From Saccharopolyspora ipomoeae (GTDB lineage Bacteria; Actinomycetota; Actinomycetes; Mycobacteriales; Pseudonocardiaceae), in assembly GCF_029952525.1 (NCBI RefSeq), contig NZ_JASAOF010000010.1, forward strand, positions 153,511-217,510: a stretch of DNA of 64,000 nucleotides, read 5' to 3'. Shown here piece after piece: positions 18,507 through 26,574 of the stretch. The first letter of the stretch is position 1, and the number at the start of each line of letters is the position of its first letter. The translations under genes were made by a program, and so were the position numbers. The notes under the pieces are model-generated. The model searched no databases. It worked only from the letters and a program-made list of their open reading frames with translations, and was not told the origin of the DNA.

Positions 18507-19949
18507 GTGGCTCGAAGCAGCACCGACGCACCCGGTTCCAGCGGCGACGCCGGCGGTGGCGCTCCCGGTGGCGGGCGCCCCGGCTCGTCCTCCGGTGGCG
18601 GACAGCAACCCCCGGGGCTGTCGCAGTCCTTCTCGGGTCCCGCGCCGGGCAAGGGCACCGGCATGCTCCCCGACGCGATGGACGCGATGACCGAGCACCT
18701 GAACCGGACCGGTGACCGGCTCGCGGCGATCGGGTCGAAGCTGGGCTCCCAGACCGTGAGCACCGAGGCCTACGGGCTGGTCGGAAGCGGCGTGTCCGGC
18801 AGCACGAACCAGGCCATCACCAAAGCCGCCGACACGACCCGGGGCGCCGCGGGCGGTTCCAAGGACGCGGGTGCGGCCGTCAGGGCGTCGAAGGAGACCG
18901 CGCAGCTCCACGACGACAACAGCGCCGCCAGGCTCCGCGACATCGATCCCGACACCGATGTCCGGCCGGGCTCCACGCAACCCGCCTCCACCGGCCCGCA
19001 GGGGAACCGCGGTCCACGCCTGCGCGAGTCGCAGAACGGGGAGTTCGGGGTGGCCGGGAACAAGGCCTACGCGGACAAGGCCACCATCGAGCGGTACGCG
19101 GCTCGGCTCGCTCCGAATTCCAGGATCACCCTGGAAGCGGGGAAACCGCTGGACGGCACCTCCAAGCACGAGATCGTGCCCGTCTTCAAGTCCGCGGAGG
19201 ACGTGCGGCATCCGCTCAAGCCCGAGCACGAACCCATCGCGGGGGAGACCGAGCAGCAGCGCGCCGACAAGCTCGCCGCGTTCCACAAGTCCCTGGACAA
19301 CTCGATGGCGGACATCGTCAAGAAGCAAGGTGAGATTCACGCCTCCTTCCAAGAGGCGAAGGCGAGGATCTTCCCGGGCGAGTCGGCGGAGAAGGTCGTC
19401 GCCGACAAGCACAAGGACGCGGCGATGAACCTGGCGCAGCAGAAGATGGGGATGCCCTGGATCGCCGCGCACCACGAGGGGATGTTCGGAACCAAGCCAC
19501 CGACCGAGAAGCAGTACCAGGCGATGTTTTCCGACATGGTCGTCGACCACGGCGCGGCTCTCGACGCGGAACGACGCGCGACGTCCGACGGCCTGCGGAT
19601 GACCATGCCGAACGACTGCAAGCAGGGGGCGGCGCAGCTCACCGGACGGGATGCCGCCGAGCTGAGCAGCGTGAAGGACGATCCTCAACCCGGGCAGAAC
19701 TACTACAAGAACTTCTCCGACAAGACCGGGTGGGAGAACCACTTCGCGACGGTCGTCGGCAAGGACGGCAACAGCGACCTGACCTTCGAGACCGCAGCGG
19801 ACTTCAGCCGGCAGCAGGAGTCGAGCAAGACCTACGGGTACTTCGAGATGTACGAGCGCAACGGTCCTGACGGGCAGGGTTCGTTCGATTCGGAGATCAC
19901 CGCGGCGAACGAGCGGTACGCCGAGCGCAAGACCAAGGCGTTCGGCTGA
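18507..19949 (+). CDS. Large protein with putative Cys-His C-terminal domain (candidate type VII effector)
   Basis: A 480-aa protein that I cannot assign to a named family. The first 50 residues are Gly/Ser/Pro-rich, 55-150 is helical (WXG-like spacing), and 180-480 looks globular. The single cysteine in the protein (C371, 'NDCKQGAAQLTG') is followed by H412 in 'WENHFATVVG' and E428 in 'DLTFETA'. That order and context resemble papain/NlpC-like toxin domains. GTG 18507 follows AGAGGACG. It is the last gene of the YbaB/WXG unit, as expected for a secreted effector. There is no obvious immunity gene downstream, so a non-toxic role remains possible. Confidence 0.6.
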   Translation: MARSSTDAPGSSGDAGGGAPGGGRPGSSSGGGQQPPGLSQSFSGPAPGKGTGMLPDAMDAMTEHLNRTGDRLAAIGSKLGSQTVSTEAYGLVGSGVSGSTNQAITKAADTTRGAAGGSKDAGAAVRASKETAQLHDDNSAARLRDIDPDTDVRPGSTQPASTGPQGNRGPRLRESQNGEFGVAGNKAYADKATIERYAARLAPNSRITLEAGKPLDGTSKHEIVPVFKSAEDVRHPLKPEHEPIAGETEQQRADKLAAFHKSLDNSMADIVKKQGEIHASFQEAKARIFPGESAEKVVADKHKDAAMNLAQQKMGMPWIAAHHEGMFGTKPPTEKQYQAMFSDMVVDHGAALDAERRATSDGLRMTMPNDCKQGAAQLTGRDAAELSSVKDDPQPGQNYYKNFSDKTGWENHFATVVGKDGNSDLTFETAADFSRQQESSKTYGYFEMYERNGPDGQGSFDSEITAANERYAERKTKAFG

Positions 19950-20102
19950 GCCGCAGCACCTCCCGCGAGAGTCGGCCAAAGCTCCCAAAGCGGACCGAAA
20001 GGTGTGGCGGTTCTGCCGTTTTCGTTGTAGTCGTGTGACTTGTCTCGGCTGATCGGGCCGTTATGTTGCGCCGGAACGGTTCGATGCCCCGAGGGAGTGG
20101 CT

Positions 20103-21692
20103 GTGTACGAACAGGTCCTGGATCCGCTGTTCGGTTCGCTGGGATGGAGCGCGCTGGCCGCCGCGTTGCCGTTGCTGGTGCTGTTCGTCCTGCTGGGCCT
20201 GGTCCGGATGGCGGCGTGGAAGGCTTCGCTGATCGCCCTGGCCGTCTCCCTCGCGATCGCGGTGTTCATCTACCCGATGCCGGTCGGACCTGCGCTGCTG
20301 TCGGCGACGCTGGGCGCGGCGTTCGGGTTCTTCCCGATCCTGTGGATCGTGATCAACGCGATCTGGGTCTACAACATGACCGTCACCACGGGGCATTTCG
20401 ACGTCCTGCAACGCACCTTCTCCCGCGTCAGCGGTGACCGTCGGATCCAGGCGGTGATCATCGCGTTCTGCTTCGGCGCGCTCCTGGAGGCCCTCGCGGG
20501 GTTCGGCACCCCGGTCGCGATCACCACCGTGATGCTGCTGGCGCTGGGCTTCACCCCGATCACCTCGGCGGTCGTCGCCCTGGTCGCCAACACCGCCCCG
20601 GTCGCCTTCGGGGCCCTGGCCTCGCCGCTGGTGACGCTCGCCAGCGTCACCGACCTGCCGCTGTCGGAGCTGGGTGCGATGACGGGTCGGCAGACCCCGA
20701 TCCTGGCGGTGGTGGTGCCGATCGTGCTCGTGGGCATCATCGACGGTCTCAAGGGCGTCCGCGAGACCCTGCCCGCGACCCTGACCTGCGGTATCACCTT
20801 CGGACTGGCCCAGTTCGCCGCCGCCAACTACATCTCGGTGCCGCTGGCCGACATCGTGGCCGCGTTGGTGGCCGCGGGCGCCACCGTGCTGCTGCTGAAG
20901 GTGTGGACGCCGCAGGGCGCCGCCGAGCCCGACACCGCTGCGCACACCGACTCCCGCGCCGAGATCGTCCGCGCCTACGCCCCGTACCTGATCATCATCG
21001 CGGTGTTCGTGGTCGCCCAGATCGGCCCGGTCAGCGACCTGCTGGACGCGGTGACGGTGAAGTTCAACTGGCCCGGCCTGCACGTGGCCAACGCCGCGGG
21101 CGAGGAGCTGTCGCTCACCGAGTTCAAGTTCAACTGGCTCACCAGCGCGGGCAGCCTGCTGCTCATCTCCGGACTGCTGAGCATCGCCGCCATCCGCATC
21201 GGCGGCCGCGACGCGCTCGACCGCTACCTGGGCACCTACGTGCAGCTGAAGTGGCCGATCGTCACGGTCATGTCGGTGCTGGCCATCGCCTACGTCATGA
21301 ACGCCTCGGGTCAGACCGCCACGCTCGGCAACTGGATGGCCGGAGCGGGCGGGGTCTTCGCCCTGATCGCCCCGATCCTTGGGTGGCTGGGCACCGCCGT
21401 GACCGGCTCGGACACCTCGTCCAACTCGCTGTTCGGCGCGCTGCAGGTCGCCGCGGCGAACAAGGTCGGCATCGACCCGGTCCTCGCCGCCGCCTCCAAC
21501 GGCTCCGGGGGAGTGCTCGGCAAGATGATCTCCCCGCAGAACCTCGCCATCGCCGCGGGCGCGGTCGGCATGTCCGGCGAGGAGGGCGACATCTTCCGGC
21601 GGGTCCTGCCGTGGAGCGTCGTGTTCCTGGTGGCGATGTGCGCGCTCGCGTACCTGCAGTCCCTCCCGGTCCTCGCCTGGATGGTGCCGTAG
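20103..21692 (+). CDS. lctP: L-lactate/glycolate permease (LctP family)
   Basis: A 529-aa permease with about 12-14 transmembrane segments that would import lactate or glycolate with protons. Family signatures are 'FCFGALLEALAGFGTPVAI' and 'GTAVTGSDTSSNSLFGALQ', both highly conserved in LctP/GlcA. GTG 20103 is preceded by GAGGGAG; GTG 20097 is an alternative. It is monocistronic, with 150 bp of promoter region upstream. There are no lactate dehydrogenase genes beside it. Confidence 0.92.
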   Translation: MYEQVLDPLFGSLGWSALAAALPLLVLFVLLGLVRMAAWKASLIALAVSLAIAVFIYPMPVGPALLSATLGAAFGFFPILWIVINAIWVYNMTVTTGHFDVLQRTFSRVSGDRRIQAVIIAFCFGALLEALAGFGTPVAITTVMLLALGFTPITSAVVALVANTAPVAFGALASPLVTLASVTDLPLSELGAMTGRQTPILAVVVPIVLVGIIDGLKGVRETLPATLTCGITFGLAQFAAANYISVPLADIVAALVAAGATVLLLKVWTPQGAAEPDTAAHTDSRAEIVRAYAPYLIIIAVFVVAQIGPVSDLLDAVTVKFNWPGLHVANAAGEELSLTEFKFNWLTSAGSLLLISGLLSIAAIRIGGRDALDRYLGTYVQLKWPIVTVMSVLAIAYVMNASGQTATLGNWMAGAGGVFALIAPILGWLGTAVTGSDTSSNSLFGALQVAAANKVGIDPVLAAASNGSGGVLGKMISPQNLAIAAGAVGMSGEEGDIFRRVLPWSVVFLVAMCALAYLQSLPVLAWMVP

Positions 21693-21835
21693 GAGGTCGG
21701 CTCTCCTGCTCTGCGGTCGTCGAGCAGCGCCGTTCGCGGGACCTGGTTGACCTCCGCTGGGCGGGAACGTGCATGCTGGGGCGGTTAGATCAGGACCAGG
21801 CGCGGGGAGCGCCTGGTGAGCACCAGGGGGAATGC

Positions 21836-22000
21836 ATGTCCGACGACGAGCGCCCGGAGATCGATCTCTCGCGCGACCCCGATCCCGGGGTCCCGAACCA
21901 CGCCCGCCCCGAGGGCGCGGGCGTGGACCCGCTGATCGACCTCTCCCGCGACCCGAACCCGGGAGTTCCGAACCACGCCAAGCCCGACGACGAGGACTGA
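21836..22000 (+). CDS. 54-aa peptide with internal duplicate motif
   Basis: A very small acidic protein with a convincing site (AGGGGGA, then ATG 21836). The phrase IDLSRDPDPGVPNHA at residues 9-23 is repeated almost exactly as IDLSRDPNPGVPNHA at 34-48, so the gene is a tandem duplication of about 25 codons. There is no signal peptide and no cysteine. A strong hairpin terminator follows. I do not recognise the family. The repeat-core layout resembles a peptide precursor, but no modifying enzymes are next to it. Confidence 0.7.
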   Translation: MSDDERPEIDLSRDPDPGVPNHARPEGAGVDPLIDLSRDPNPGVPNHAKPDDED

Positions 22001-22011
22001 GGCGCTGACGA

Positions 22012-22048
22012 ACGACGGCCGCGATCGGAATCCGATCGCGGCCGTCGT
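22012..22048. terminator. Strong hairpin terminator, 17-bp stem
   Basis: Perfect 17-bp arms (ACGACGGCCGCGATCGG and its complement) enclose a 3-base loop between the 54-aa peptide gene and the convergent DUF397 gene, 12 bp from the latter's end. It probably ends transcription from both sides. Confidence 0.85.
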
Positions 22049-22059
22049 GCTGTCGGGGA

Positions 22060-22263
22060 TCAGCTGAGGCGGTCGTCCTTGATCGCGTCGAGGAACGCCG
22101 CGAAGCTCTTCGGCGAAGTGCGTAAGACGGGCGAGTCCTCACCCAGCTTCGAATCCCGGATGAAGGCCGAGCCGGGCACGTTGGTGGCCACCTCGACGCA
22201 CTGCTGCGCACCACCGCTGCGACTGGACTTCCGCCACGTCGGGGAGTTGGTCAGGTTGCTCAC
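22060..22263 (-). CDS. DUF397 protein
   Basis: A 67-aa DUF397 protein with the classic opening 'TWRKSSRSGGAQQCVEVA', followed by 'FIRDSKLGEDSPVL' and 'FAAFLDAIK'. It lies 3 bp downstream of the XRE regulator gene. Such pairs are abundant in actinomycetes and act as small partners or antagonists of their XRE regulator, often affecting development and antibiotic production (established for WhiJ-type systems). No specific target is visible here. Confidence 0.9.
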   Translation of the reverse strand: MSNLTNSPTWRKSSRSGGAQQCVEVATNVPGSAFIRDSKLGEDSPVLRTSPKSFAAFLDAIKDDRLS

Positions 22264-22266
22264 GTA

Positions 22267-23094
22267 CTAGTCCTTACCCAGGTAGTTTTCGATCAGCTTT
22301 CGCGAGTCGTCCGGCGAGAGTGAATCATTTTCGGCTTGATCGAAGGCCAGGGTATACGCGCCCACGGACTTGATGTAGTCCGCGCCCGTGATGGTTTCGA
22401 CGTAGGCGATGGTGGTGCGTGCCTTCTCAATCCAGAGCAACGTGAACGGACAGCTCAGTCCTGCGTAGGGCCCGTTGTCCAGCGGGATCACGCGCACCGA
22501 GACGGTGGGCAGCTCGGCCATCTCGACGAGGCGTTGCAGCTGGGCTTTCATCTCCTCGTGGGTCCCGACCCTGCGCAGGAGCGCTTCCTCGCCGAGCACG
22601 GCGAACACCTGGGGTGCCCCGGCTGAGTACAAGCGGTTTCCGCGTTCCTCGCGAGCGGTCGCCATTCCGTCGAGGTCGGCGGCGGTCACCACGGGCGAGC
22701 GGGAGAGTTGCGCGCGTGCGTACTCCTTCGTTTGGAGCATCCCGGGAATCTCGCTGTACACCATCCGGATCTCGGTCGCTGCGCGTTCGAGCGGGATGTA
22801 CTGCTTGGCCCAGTCCGAAACGCGTTCCGGGGCGGCGCGGCGACGGGCGTCGCGGCCGAGTTGGCGGACCTGCTCGGCTTTCGGGCCTCGGATCGTGTAC
22901 GTCCGCAGGAGCGTGTCCAGCTCCTTCTCCGAGGTTCCGAGGGTGCCCATCTCGACCTTGGAGAGCTTGCCCCGGTACCAGCCGAGCGCTGCGTTGGCGT
23001 CTTCCAGGCTGATGCCGCTGGCTTCTCGGAGAGCGCGAAGTCGTTCGCCGAGGATGAGCCGCTGGACGATCGGTCCGGGATCTTCGTCGTGCAT
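22267..23094 (-). CDS. XRE-family regulator with DUF5753 domain
   Basis: A 275-aa regulator. The N-terminal XRE helix-turn-helix is 'LRALREASGISLEDANAALGWYRGKLSKVEMG'. The C-terminal DUF5753 domain contains 'YIPLERAATEIRMVYSEIPGMLQT' and 'VRVIPLDNGPY'. ATG 23094 follows GGGAGAG; GTG 23112 would add six residues. It pairs with the DUF397 gene downstream and diverges from a 74-aa protein. The shared promoter holds two TGAGTCTCA boxes that are probable operators. Confidence 0.92.
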   Translation of the reverse strand: MHDEDPGPIVQRLILGERLRALREASGISLEDANAALGWYRGKLSKVEMGTLGTSEKELDTLLRTYTIRGPKAEQVRQLGRDARRRAAPERVSDWAKQYIPLERAATEIRMVYSEIPGMLQTKEYARAQLSRSPVVTAADLDGMATAREERGNRLYSAGAPQVFAVLGEEALLRRVGTHEEMKAQLQRLVEMAELPTVSVRVIPLDNGPYAGLSCPFTLLWIEKARTTIAYVETITGADYIKSVGAYTLAFDQAENDSLSPDDSRKLIENYLGKD

Positions 23095-23141
23095 GCGTGC
23101 AGTCTCTCCCACGTCGGCCGCTCTCCGGGGCCGTCTTCATC

Positions 23142-23213
23142 TGAGTCTCAAACTTCCCACGAACGTGGCACAGCATATACGTGTCGAAGGTTGAGTCTCA
23201 CTTGTAGCCTCAA
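23142..23213. promoter_or_regulatory. TGAGTCTCA operator-like boxes
   Basis: Identical 9-bp palindromes TGAGTCTCA occur at 23142-23150 and 23192-23200, followed by a related inverted copy TTGTAGCCTCAAC (23202-23214). They sit between the divergent XRE regulator and the 74-aa gene. An actinomycete XRE-DUF397 protein acting on its own promoter is the likely user. Confidence 0.6.
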
Positions 23214-23253
23214 CCCCACGCGTTGCAGGGCATCATTCTCGGAGGACAACGCC

Positions 23254-23478
23254 ATGAGCGCGCCGATCGCGAACCGCCACTACTGGCTTCCGGTGGTCAC
23301 GGGCCACTACGACAAGGCTCGACACGCGTTCCTCGGAGCGCGCTGGGACGGGCGCTGCTCGGACACTTCCGTGTGCGGTGAGGAGGTTCCGATGGCGCAG
23401 CCATCCGAAATGGACTGGATACTGGCGCCGTCGTGCCTGGAGTGCATGCGAGTGCTGTCAGGGCGCCCGGCCGAGTAG
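23254..23478 (+). CDS. Small cysteine-containing protein (74 aa)
   Basis: A 74-aa protein with GGAGGAC before ATG 23254. It contains conserved-looking aromatic N-terminal residues ('NRHYWLPVV') and cysteines spaced as C-x5-C, then CLEC, which could form a zinc site. Similar small proteins often accompany XRE-DUF397 pairs. Its stop abuts the stop of the convergent thioesterase gene with no spacer. The function is unknown. Confidence 0.75.
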   Translation: MSAPIANRHYWLPVVTGHYDKARHAFLGARWDGRCSDTSVCGEEVPMAQPSEMDWILAPSCLECMRVLSGRPAE

Positions 23479-24270
23479 TCAGCGGGCCTTGAGGGCGTTG
23501 CCGGAGAGGGCGAGTTGGCGGCTCTGGGCGACGAGGCGGCCTCGGGAGTCGTAGACGACTGCGTCCTCGTTGAACCAGCCGTCGGCGCTGAGCGCGTCGC
23601 AGCGGGTGTAGGCGGCGATCGGGCCGGGGGCGGGGAGTCCGCGCAGCTGGTAGGTCAGCTCGACGGTGGGGCACCAGCCGCCGTGGCCCAGGCCGAACAC
23701 CGTGGGCGGGAGCAGGTCGACCGCGATGATCAGCGACAGCGGGTCGAAGTCGGTGCCGTCGGTGAGCCGCATCCAGCCGCGCACCTCGTCGCCGGCGGTC
23801 TGGCCGCGCAGGAACGCCGTGGAGCCCGGGTCGAGGCGAACGTCGATGTGGCCGAGCAGGTTCTCGGCGGGTGTGCGGTGATCGGCGCACTCGTCGAGCG
23901 GTGTGATCGGGGGCTGCTCGCGGGCCTCCCACTCGTGAGCGGCGTCGGAGATCTCGCCCGCCGTGACCGTGGCTTCGATGCAGACCTTGTCGTTCTGCAC
24001 CATGCGGGCGTGCGCGGTGGTGTAGAGCCGTCCCCGCTTGACCGTCTCGGTGTGCAGCTCGACGTCGCCGACCTCCGGTGAGCGCAGGAAGTGCGCGCTG
24101 ACCGCGAGGGGATGAGACCGCTCGGTCGCGGTGAGCGCGGCCTTGGTCAGCAGCGCCATCATGTACCCGCCGTGCGGGTTCTTCCCGAGCGACCACTCGG
24201 GGTCCAGAGTCGATCCGCAGACCCCGTCGCGGAGCTCTTTCGTGGTCAGCGCATCGATGAAGGAACCCAT
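23479..24270 (-). CDS. Thioesterase-family protein (double hotdog, TesB-like)
   Basis: A 263-aa protein of the acyl-CoA thioesterase family with two hotdog repeats. The N-terminal repeat holds 'NPHGGYMMALLTKAAL' and 'SAHFLRSPEVGD'; the second holds 'GLGHGGWCPTVELTYQLRG' and 'YDSRGRLVAQSRQLAL'. It probably hydrolyses an acyl-CoA to free acid and CoA. ATG 24270 is chosen because the upstream extension is not family-like. It stands alone, converging on the 74-aa gene. Confidence 0.82.
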   Translation of the reverse strand: MGSFIDALTTKELRDGVCGSTLDPEWSLGKNPHGGYMMALLTKAALTATERSHPLAVSAHFLRSPEVGDVELHTETVKRGRLYTTAHARMVQNDKVCIEATVTAGEISDAAHEWEAREQPPITPLDECADHRTPAENLLGHIDVRLDPGSTAFLRGQTAGDEVRGWMRLTDGTDFDPLSLIIAVDLLPPTVFGLGHGGWCPTVELTYQLRGLPAPGPIAAYTRCDALSADGWFNEDAVVYDSRGRLVAQSRQLALSGNALKAR

Positions 24271-24404
24271 GCGCGGCACGTTACCTGGTCGATCGAGTTC
24301 CGGAATACACCTCGATCGGCCGCCGACTTCGCCTTGCAAAGGATCATCCGATGATGTGACCTGGGTTACGCAGGTCGGGTTGATCGCTGACGAAGGAGTC
24401 GGAC

Positions 24405-25583
24405 ATGAGCAGAATGCGGTTCGGGGTGTTCCTCGCCCCCTTCCACCCAGCGGGGCAGAACCCGACGCTGGCGATGCGGCGCGACCTCAAGCTGATGGAA
24501 CACCTCGACGACGTCGGCTTCGACGAGGCGTGGATCGGCGAGCACCACTCGGCGGGCAGCGAGATCATCGCCTCGCCGGAGATCTTCATCGCCGCCGCGG
24601 CCGAGCGCACCCGCAACATCAAGTTCGGCACCGGCGTGACCTCGGTCAGCTACCACAACCCGCTGTGGGTGGCCGACCGGATGGTGATGCTCGACCACTT
24701 GACCCGAGGCCGGTCCATGCTCGGCGTCGGACCCGGATCGCTGCCCACCGACTCTGCGATGATCGGGCTCAACCCCACCGACACGCGCGAACTGCTCGAC
24801 ATCAACTTCGACATCATCATGCGGCTGCTCGCCGGTGAGACCGTCACCGAGCAGACGCCGACGCACAAGCTCGTCGACGCCCAGCTGCAGCTGCGGCCCT
24901 ACACCGAACCGCGCTTCGACGTCGCCGTCGCGGCCGTCGCGTCGCCCACCGGCCCGCGCCTCGCCGGACGCCACGGCACCGGCCTGCTGTCCATCGGCGC
25001 CACCCTCACCCAGGAGGGCTTCGACGCGCTCGCCCACCACTGGAACGTGGTGGAGGAGCGCGCGACCCACTTCGGCCAGCCCGCGCCGGACCGGTCCGGG
25101 TGGCGGCTGGTCGGGCTCATGCACATCGCCGAGACCCGCGAGCAGGCATACAAGGACGTCGAGTACGGCATCGAGCAGTGGTTCACCTACTTCCAGAAGG
25201 TGGCCGCCTTCCCGCAGATGGCCGTCGACGGCACCAACATCCGCGAGATGATCGACTTCATCAACGAGGCCGGCATCGGCGCCATCGGCACCCCGGAGGA
25301 CGCCCGCGCGCAGGTGCAACGCCTGGCCGACCAGTCCGGCGGGTTCGGCGCGATGCTGCTGCTCGCGCACGAGTGGGCCAACCCCGAAGCCACCCGGCGC
25401 TCCTACGAGCTCATCGCCCAAGACGTCATGCCGCACTTCCAGGGCTCGGGCATCAGCCACCACGAATCGACCGTCCGCGCCAAGCAGCGGGCCCGCGACA
25501 CCCGCAGCGGCCACGCCGAGCAGCAGATGGCCGCCGTCGACCACATGACGGAGAAGTACGCCAAGGAAGTCGCCGACAGCTGA
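24405..25583 (+). CDS. LLM-class flavin-dependent monooxygenase (limonene monooxygenase-like)
   Basis: A 392-aa bacterial-luciferase-like monooxygenase using reduced flavin and O2. The TIM-barrel signatures 'DEAWIGEHHSAGSEI' and 'RTRNIKFGTGVTSVSYHNPLWVADRM' are typical, and length and sequence resemble actinobacterial limonene 1,2-monooxygenases and related alkane/ketone enzymes. It starts a three-gene set with an alpha/beta hydrolase and a Baeyer-Villiger-type monooxygenase. That set is consistent with oxidising a terpene or cyclic ketone, forming a lactone, and opening it. A flavin reductase must be supplied elsewhere. Confidence 0.87.
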   Translation: MSRMRFGVFLAPFHPAGQNPTLAMRRDLKLMEHLDDVGFDEAWIGEHHSAGSEIIASPEIFIAAAAERTRNIKFGTGVTSVSYHNPLWVADRMVMLDHLTRGRSMLGVGPGSLPTDSAMIGLNPTDTRELLDINFDIIMRLLAGETVTEQTPTHKLVDAQLQLRPYTEPRFDVAVAAVASPTGPRLAGRHGTGLLSIGATLTQEGFDALAHHWNVVEERATHFGQPAPDRSGWRLVGLMHIAETREQAYKDVEYGIEQWFTYFQKVAAFPQMAVDGTNIREMIDFINEAGIGAIGTPEDARAQVQRLADQSGGFGAMLLLAHEWANPEATRRSYELIAQDVMPHFQGSGISHHESTVRAKQRARDTRSGHAEQQMAAVDHMTEKYAKEVADS

Positions 25584-25626
25584 CAACAGAGCACCGACGC
25601 GATCGAGGTTCGAAGGAGAACGCGCG

Positions 25627-26574
25627 ATGTCGTTGGAACCCGCCTCTCAGGCTTTCCTGGCCGAGCTCGCCGCATCCGGTGACCCGCCGATCCACGAGTC
25701 GACCCCGGCGGTCGCCCGGATGAGCGGGCCGATCCTCGCCGGGCTCAGCGGCCGCGGACCGGAGGTCGCGTCGGTGCGCAACCTCAAGCTGGACGGCGCG
25801 GGCGGCGCGTTCCGGGTCCGCGTGCTGCGGCCCGAGGGCGAGCCGCAAGCCGTCCTCGTCTACTTCCACGGCGGCGGGTGGGTGCTCGGCGACATCGACC
25901 TGCAGTACGACCACCTGGCCCGGAAGCTGGCGAGCCTGACGCGCTCGACCGTCGTGCTCGTCAACTACCGCAAGGCGCCGGAACACCCGTTCCCGACCGC
26001 GATCGAGGACTCCTTCACCGGGCTGACCTGGGTCGCCGAGCACGCCGACGAGCTCGCGCCACCAGGGGTTCCGCTGATCGTGGCCGGGGACAGCGCGGGC
26101 GGCAACATCGCCGCCGTGATGACGCTGCGCGCGCGGGACCGGGGGCGGCCGCGCATCGACTACCAGGTGCTGGTGTACCCGGTGACCGACTGCGACTTCG
26201 ACCGGCCCTCCTACGTGGCGCCGGAGAACCAGCTGATGCTGAGCCGGGACACGATGCGGTGGTTCTGGGACCACTACCTGCCCGACGAGCGGGCGCGGAC
26301 CCACCCGGACGCCTCACCGCTGCGCGCCGGGACCCACGCGGGCCTGCCGCCCGCGCTGGTCTACGTCGCCGAGCACGACCCGCTGCACGACGAGGGCGTC
26401 GCCTACGCCGAAGCGCTGCGCGCCGCCGGGGTCCCGGTGGACCTGGAGGAGGCGGAAGGGCAGATGCACGCCTACTTCCAGATGGTCAGCATCCTGCCCG
26501 GCGCCGAGACCGGCCTGGAGCTGGTGGCCAAGCACGTCAACGAGTTCATCGCGCGGTTCGGGGAGTCGGCATGA
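25627..26574 (+). CDS. HSL-family alpha/beta hydrolase (lactone hydrolase or esterase)
   Basis: A 315-aa alpha/beta hydrolase of the hormone-sensitive-lipase group. The oxyanion-hole motif HGGGW is at about residues 82-86, the nucleophile elbow GDSAGG near 157-162, the acid 'EHDPLHDEG' and the histidine 'GQMHAYFQM' near the end. Monoterpene epsilon-lactone hydrolases fall in this group. The gene follows the luciferase-like oxygenase by 43 bp (site GAAGGAGA) and overlaps the next gene as ATGA. In this context lactone opening after Baeyer-Villiger oxidation is the likely role. Confidence 0.88.
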   Translation: MSLEPASQAFLAELAASGDPPIHESTPAVARMSGPILAGLSGRGPEVASVRNLKLDGAGGAFRVRVLRPEGEPQAVLVYFHGGGWVLGDIDLQYDHLARKLASLTRSTVVLVNYRKAPEHPFPTAIEDSFTGLTWVAEHADELAPPGVPLIVAGDSAGGNIAAVMTLRARDRGRPRIDYQVLVYPVTDCDFDRPSYVAPENQLMLSRDTMRWFWDHYLPDERARTHPDASPLRAGTHAGLPPALVYVAEHDPLHDEGVAYAEALRAAGVPVDLEEAEGQMHAYFQMVSILPGAETGLELVAKHVNEFIARFGESA

